From JBBKWJ01 sp037968895 (GTDB taxonomy: Bacteria; Actinomycetota; Acidimicrobiia; Acidimicrobiales; SZUA-35), in assembly GCA_037968895.1 (NCBI GenBank), contig JBBKWJ010000227.1, forward strand, positions 1-15,057: a DNA stretch of 15,057 bases, written 5' to 3'. The first letter of the stretch is position 1, and each line of letters begins with the position of its first letter. The notes below the pieces were generated by a model. The model did no database searches. It was not told where the DNA came from and was given only the letters and a program-made list of their open reading frames with translations. Of this stretch, positions 13,972-15,057 are shown piece by piece. Made by a program: the position numbers and the translations under genes.

Positions 13972-15057
13972 CTACGCGGTCGCAACGGACGACGAACCGA
14001 TGGCGGCAACTGGTTCGGCGGCAGCCGCTGATTGACCGAGGTCAACAGCTTCAACAATACGGTGTCGCCCAGAACTGTCTTGCACCATCCAGATCATGCC
14101 GTCTCGCCGCTCCGACAAACGTTGCCCAACCATGCGGCCTTGATGATCGACAAGCTGGCGGGGCGGATGGTCAACCGTGATCGCGAGACAGACGGGCTCA
14201 GATTGTTCGACGACAGCGACCTTGCGTACGATCGGGCCTCGCCCGATCACCCGAAGACCGCTCCGACGCAACAGCTTGTTGTGTTCGGCAAGCTCGTTAA
14301 ATAGCGACGTGCCTTCAACGAAAACAGTACTCAGTTCGGCGCGCTCCGGGTCTTGCTGAAACGAGAACTCGTCGCGGAGCAAACCAGACACAGTTCGGCG
14401 CCAGGTCAAATCCATTGAGTCGGGTAGCAGCGTCTGGATCGTCTGTGCCGCGGTACGGCGGAGATCGTTTCGCCCAGCCGCCCACACCATGGCTTCACCA
14501 AGGAGAACTGGTCGAAGCAGCCAGAGTCCAAGAAGCATCTCGATTGCGAGTCCTGCGGCCAACGAGATTCCGAGTTGGCGTGCAACGGCAAGATCACTAG
14601 CTAGAAGGCCGAATCCGCACAGCGCAGTCACCGCGACGCCCAAGAGGGCGGCCTTACCCTCGCCGCGAAGGGCAGCCGTTACGACGGCGCCAGGATCAAC
14701 GCTCAGCTGATCAGAGGTTCCGAGGTGGCGAACCAGACCAACCTCAAACATGCCGACACCGACGTTGGCAACTAGGACGGCGACCTGGAGTTCGAAAGCA
14801 GTTGGTGAGTCAGCAATGACAAAGTAGATACCGACCGTGGCTGCGGTACCGAGCAACCGAAGGGCCAAGCTGGCCAACGCCACCCTGATATCCCTGAGCA
14901 AGACCATCACCGCAGCAGCGCCGACAAACGCAAGCAACCCAACGAGAAGCCACGTTTGGCGTAGCGCACCGTCGGTGAGTTCAGCGGCGGCGACTGGCGT
15001 TCCGCTTAATACGACCATGTCGGAAAAGCCGTCGATCGATACGAGCATTCGAGCCAC
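13972..15057 (-). CDS. MMPL/RND-family membrane protein, C-terminal part
   Basis: The reading frame enters from beyond the window edge, so only the last 361 residues are seen; the GTG at the edge is probably an internal Val. A short porter-domain end (GTPVAAAELTDGALRQT) is followed by five membrane segments at about 35-54, 58-82, 86-108, 136-154 and 162-183, matching TM8-12 of MMPL transporters, including LRDIRVALASLALRLLG and RQLGISLAAGLAIEMLL. MMPL proteins export lipids or other hydrophobic compounds using proton flow. Where TM10 normally has the proton-relay Asp-Tyr (GxDY), this protein reads GVGM (residues 100-103). After TM12 about 170 cytoplasmic residues follow; within them VCLAITVDHPPRQLVDHQG and DGMIWMVQDSSGRHRIVEAV look like an NTF2/SnoaL-type beta-rich domain, a guess by pattern. 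The dehydrogenase gene follows after 14 bp. Confidence 0.8.
   Translation of the reverse strand: MARMLVSIDGFSDMVVLSGTPVAAAELTDGALRQTWLLVGLLAFVGAAAVMVLLRDIRVALASLALRLLGTAATVGIYFVIADSPTAFELQVAVLVANVGVGMFEVGLVRHLGTSDQLSVDPGAVVTAALRGEGKAALLGVAVTALCGFGLLASDLAVARQLGISLAAGLAIEMLLGLWLLRPVLLGEAMVWAAGRNDLRRTAAQTIQTLLPDSMDLTWRRTVSGLLRDEFSFQQDPERAELSTVFVEGTSLFNELAEHNKLLRRSGLRVIGRGPIVRKVAVVEQSEPVCLAITVDHPPRQLVDHQGRMVGQRLSERRDGMIWMVQDSSGRHRIVEAVDLGQSAAAAEPVAAIGSSSVATA

Noticed and set aside
1..15057. CRISPR, tRNA, rRNA, insertion sequence, phage or defence genes
   Set aside because: I looked for regularly spaced repeats, cloverleaf-like segments, terminal inverted repeats and transposase motifs and found none. 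The window reads as ordinary metabolic and transport genes.

Overview
The window looks like chromosome from a moderately GC-rich actinobacterium, plausibly a free-living aquatic member of the Acidimicrobiia. The class is an inference. The support is a nickel superoxide dismutase with the HCDGPC hook, several GTG starts, apparently leaderless promoters with a TANNNT -10 box, an MMPL protein and a GH15 enzyme. I see no rRNA, tRNA, CRISPR array, insertion sequence, phage gene or defence gene. Nearly all of the window is coding, and no gene-free stretch exceeds 300 bases.

Layout from left to right: (a) the C-terminal end of a GH15 glucoamylase-like enzyme (+) runs tail to tail into (b) a minus-strand group sodN > sodX > ABC-F ATPase (about 3204 to 409), which encodes nickel superoxide dismutase, its maturation protease and a ribosome-associated ABC-F protein. 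(c) Divergent from sodN is a plus-strand group, paaI thioesterase > paaK phenylacetate-CoA ligase > a DUF3237-like protein (3286-5477). Both paaI and paaK have a -10-like box exactly 6 nt before the start codon, so both may be read from leaderless transcripts. (d) Converging on it with only 3 bp between stop codons is a six-gene minus-strand operon: long-chain-type acyl-CoA synthetase > livH > livM > lipoprotein binding protein > livF > livG (12871-5481). Two start/stop pairs overlap as ATGA. A good sigma70-like promoter precedes the synthetase. (e) Further upstream on the same strand lie the end of an MMPL transporter (cut by the window edge) and a D-2-hydroxyacid dehydrogenase.

How the genes may work together: a branched-chain-type ABC importer co-transcribed with an acyl-CoA synthetase, and lying next to a PaaK/PaaI pair, suggests uptake and CoA activation of a carboxylic acid (aromatic, alicyclic or fatty) rather than simple leucine/isoleucine/valine import. 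The thioesterase would rescue CoA from dead-end thioesters. The actual substrate cannot be read from the sequence.

The most striking non-coding signal is a long RNA stem-loop (7091-7152) that fills most of the gap between the binding-protein gene and livF. Its eight G.U pairs form only in the operon transcript; on the other strand they are A.C mismatches. A smaller hairpin (8635-8660) lies on the other side of the binding-protein gene, so that segment of mRNA is bracketed by structures.
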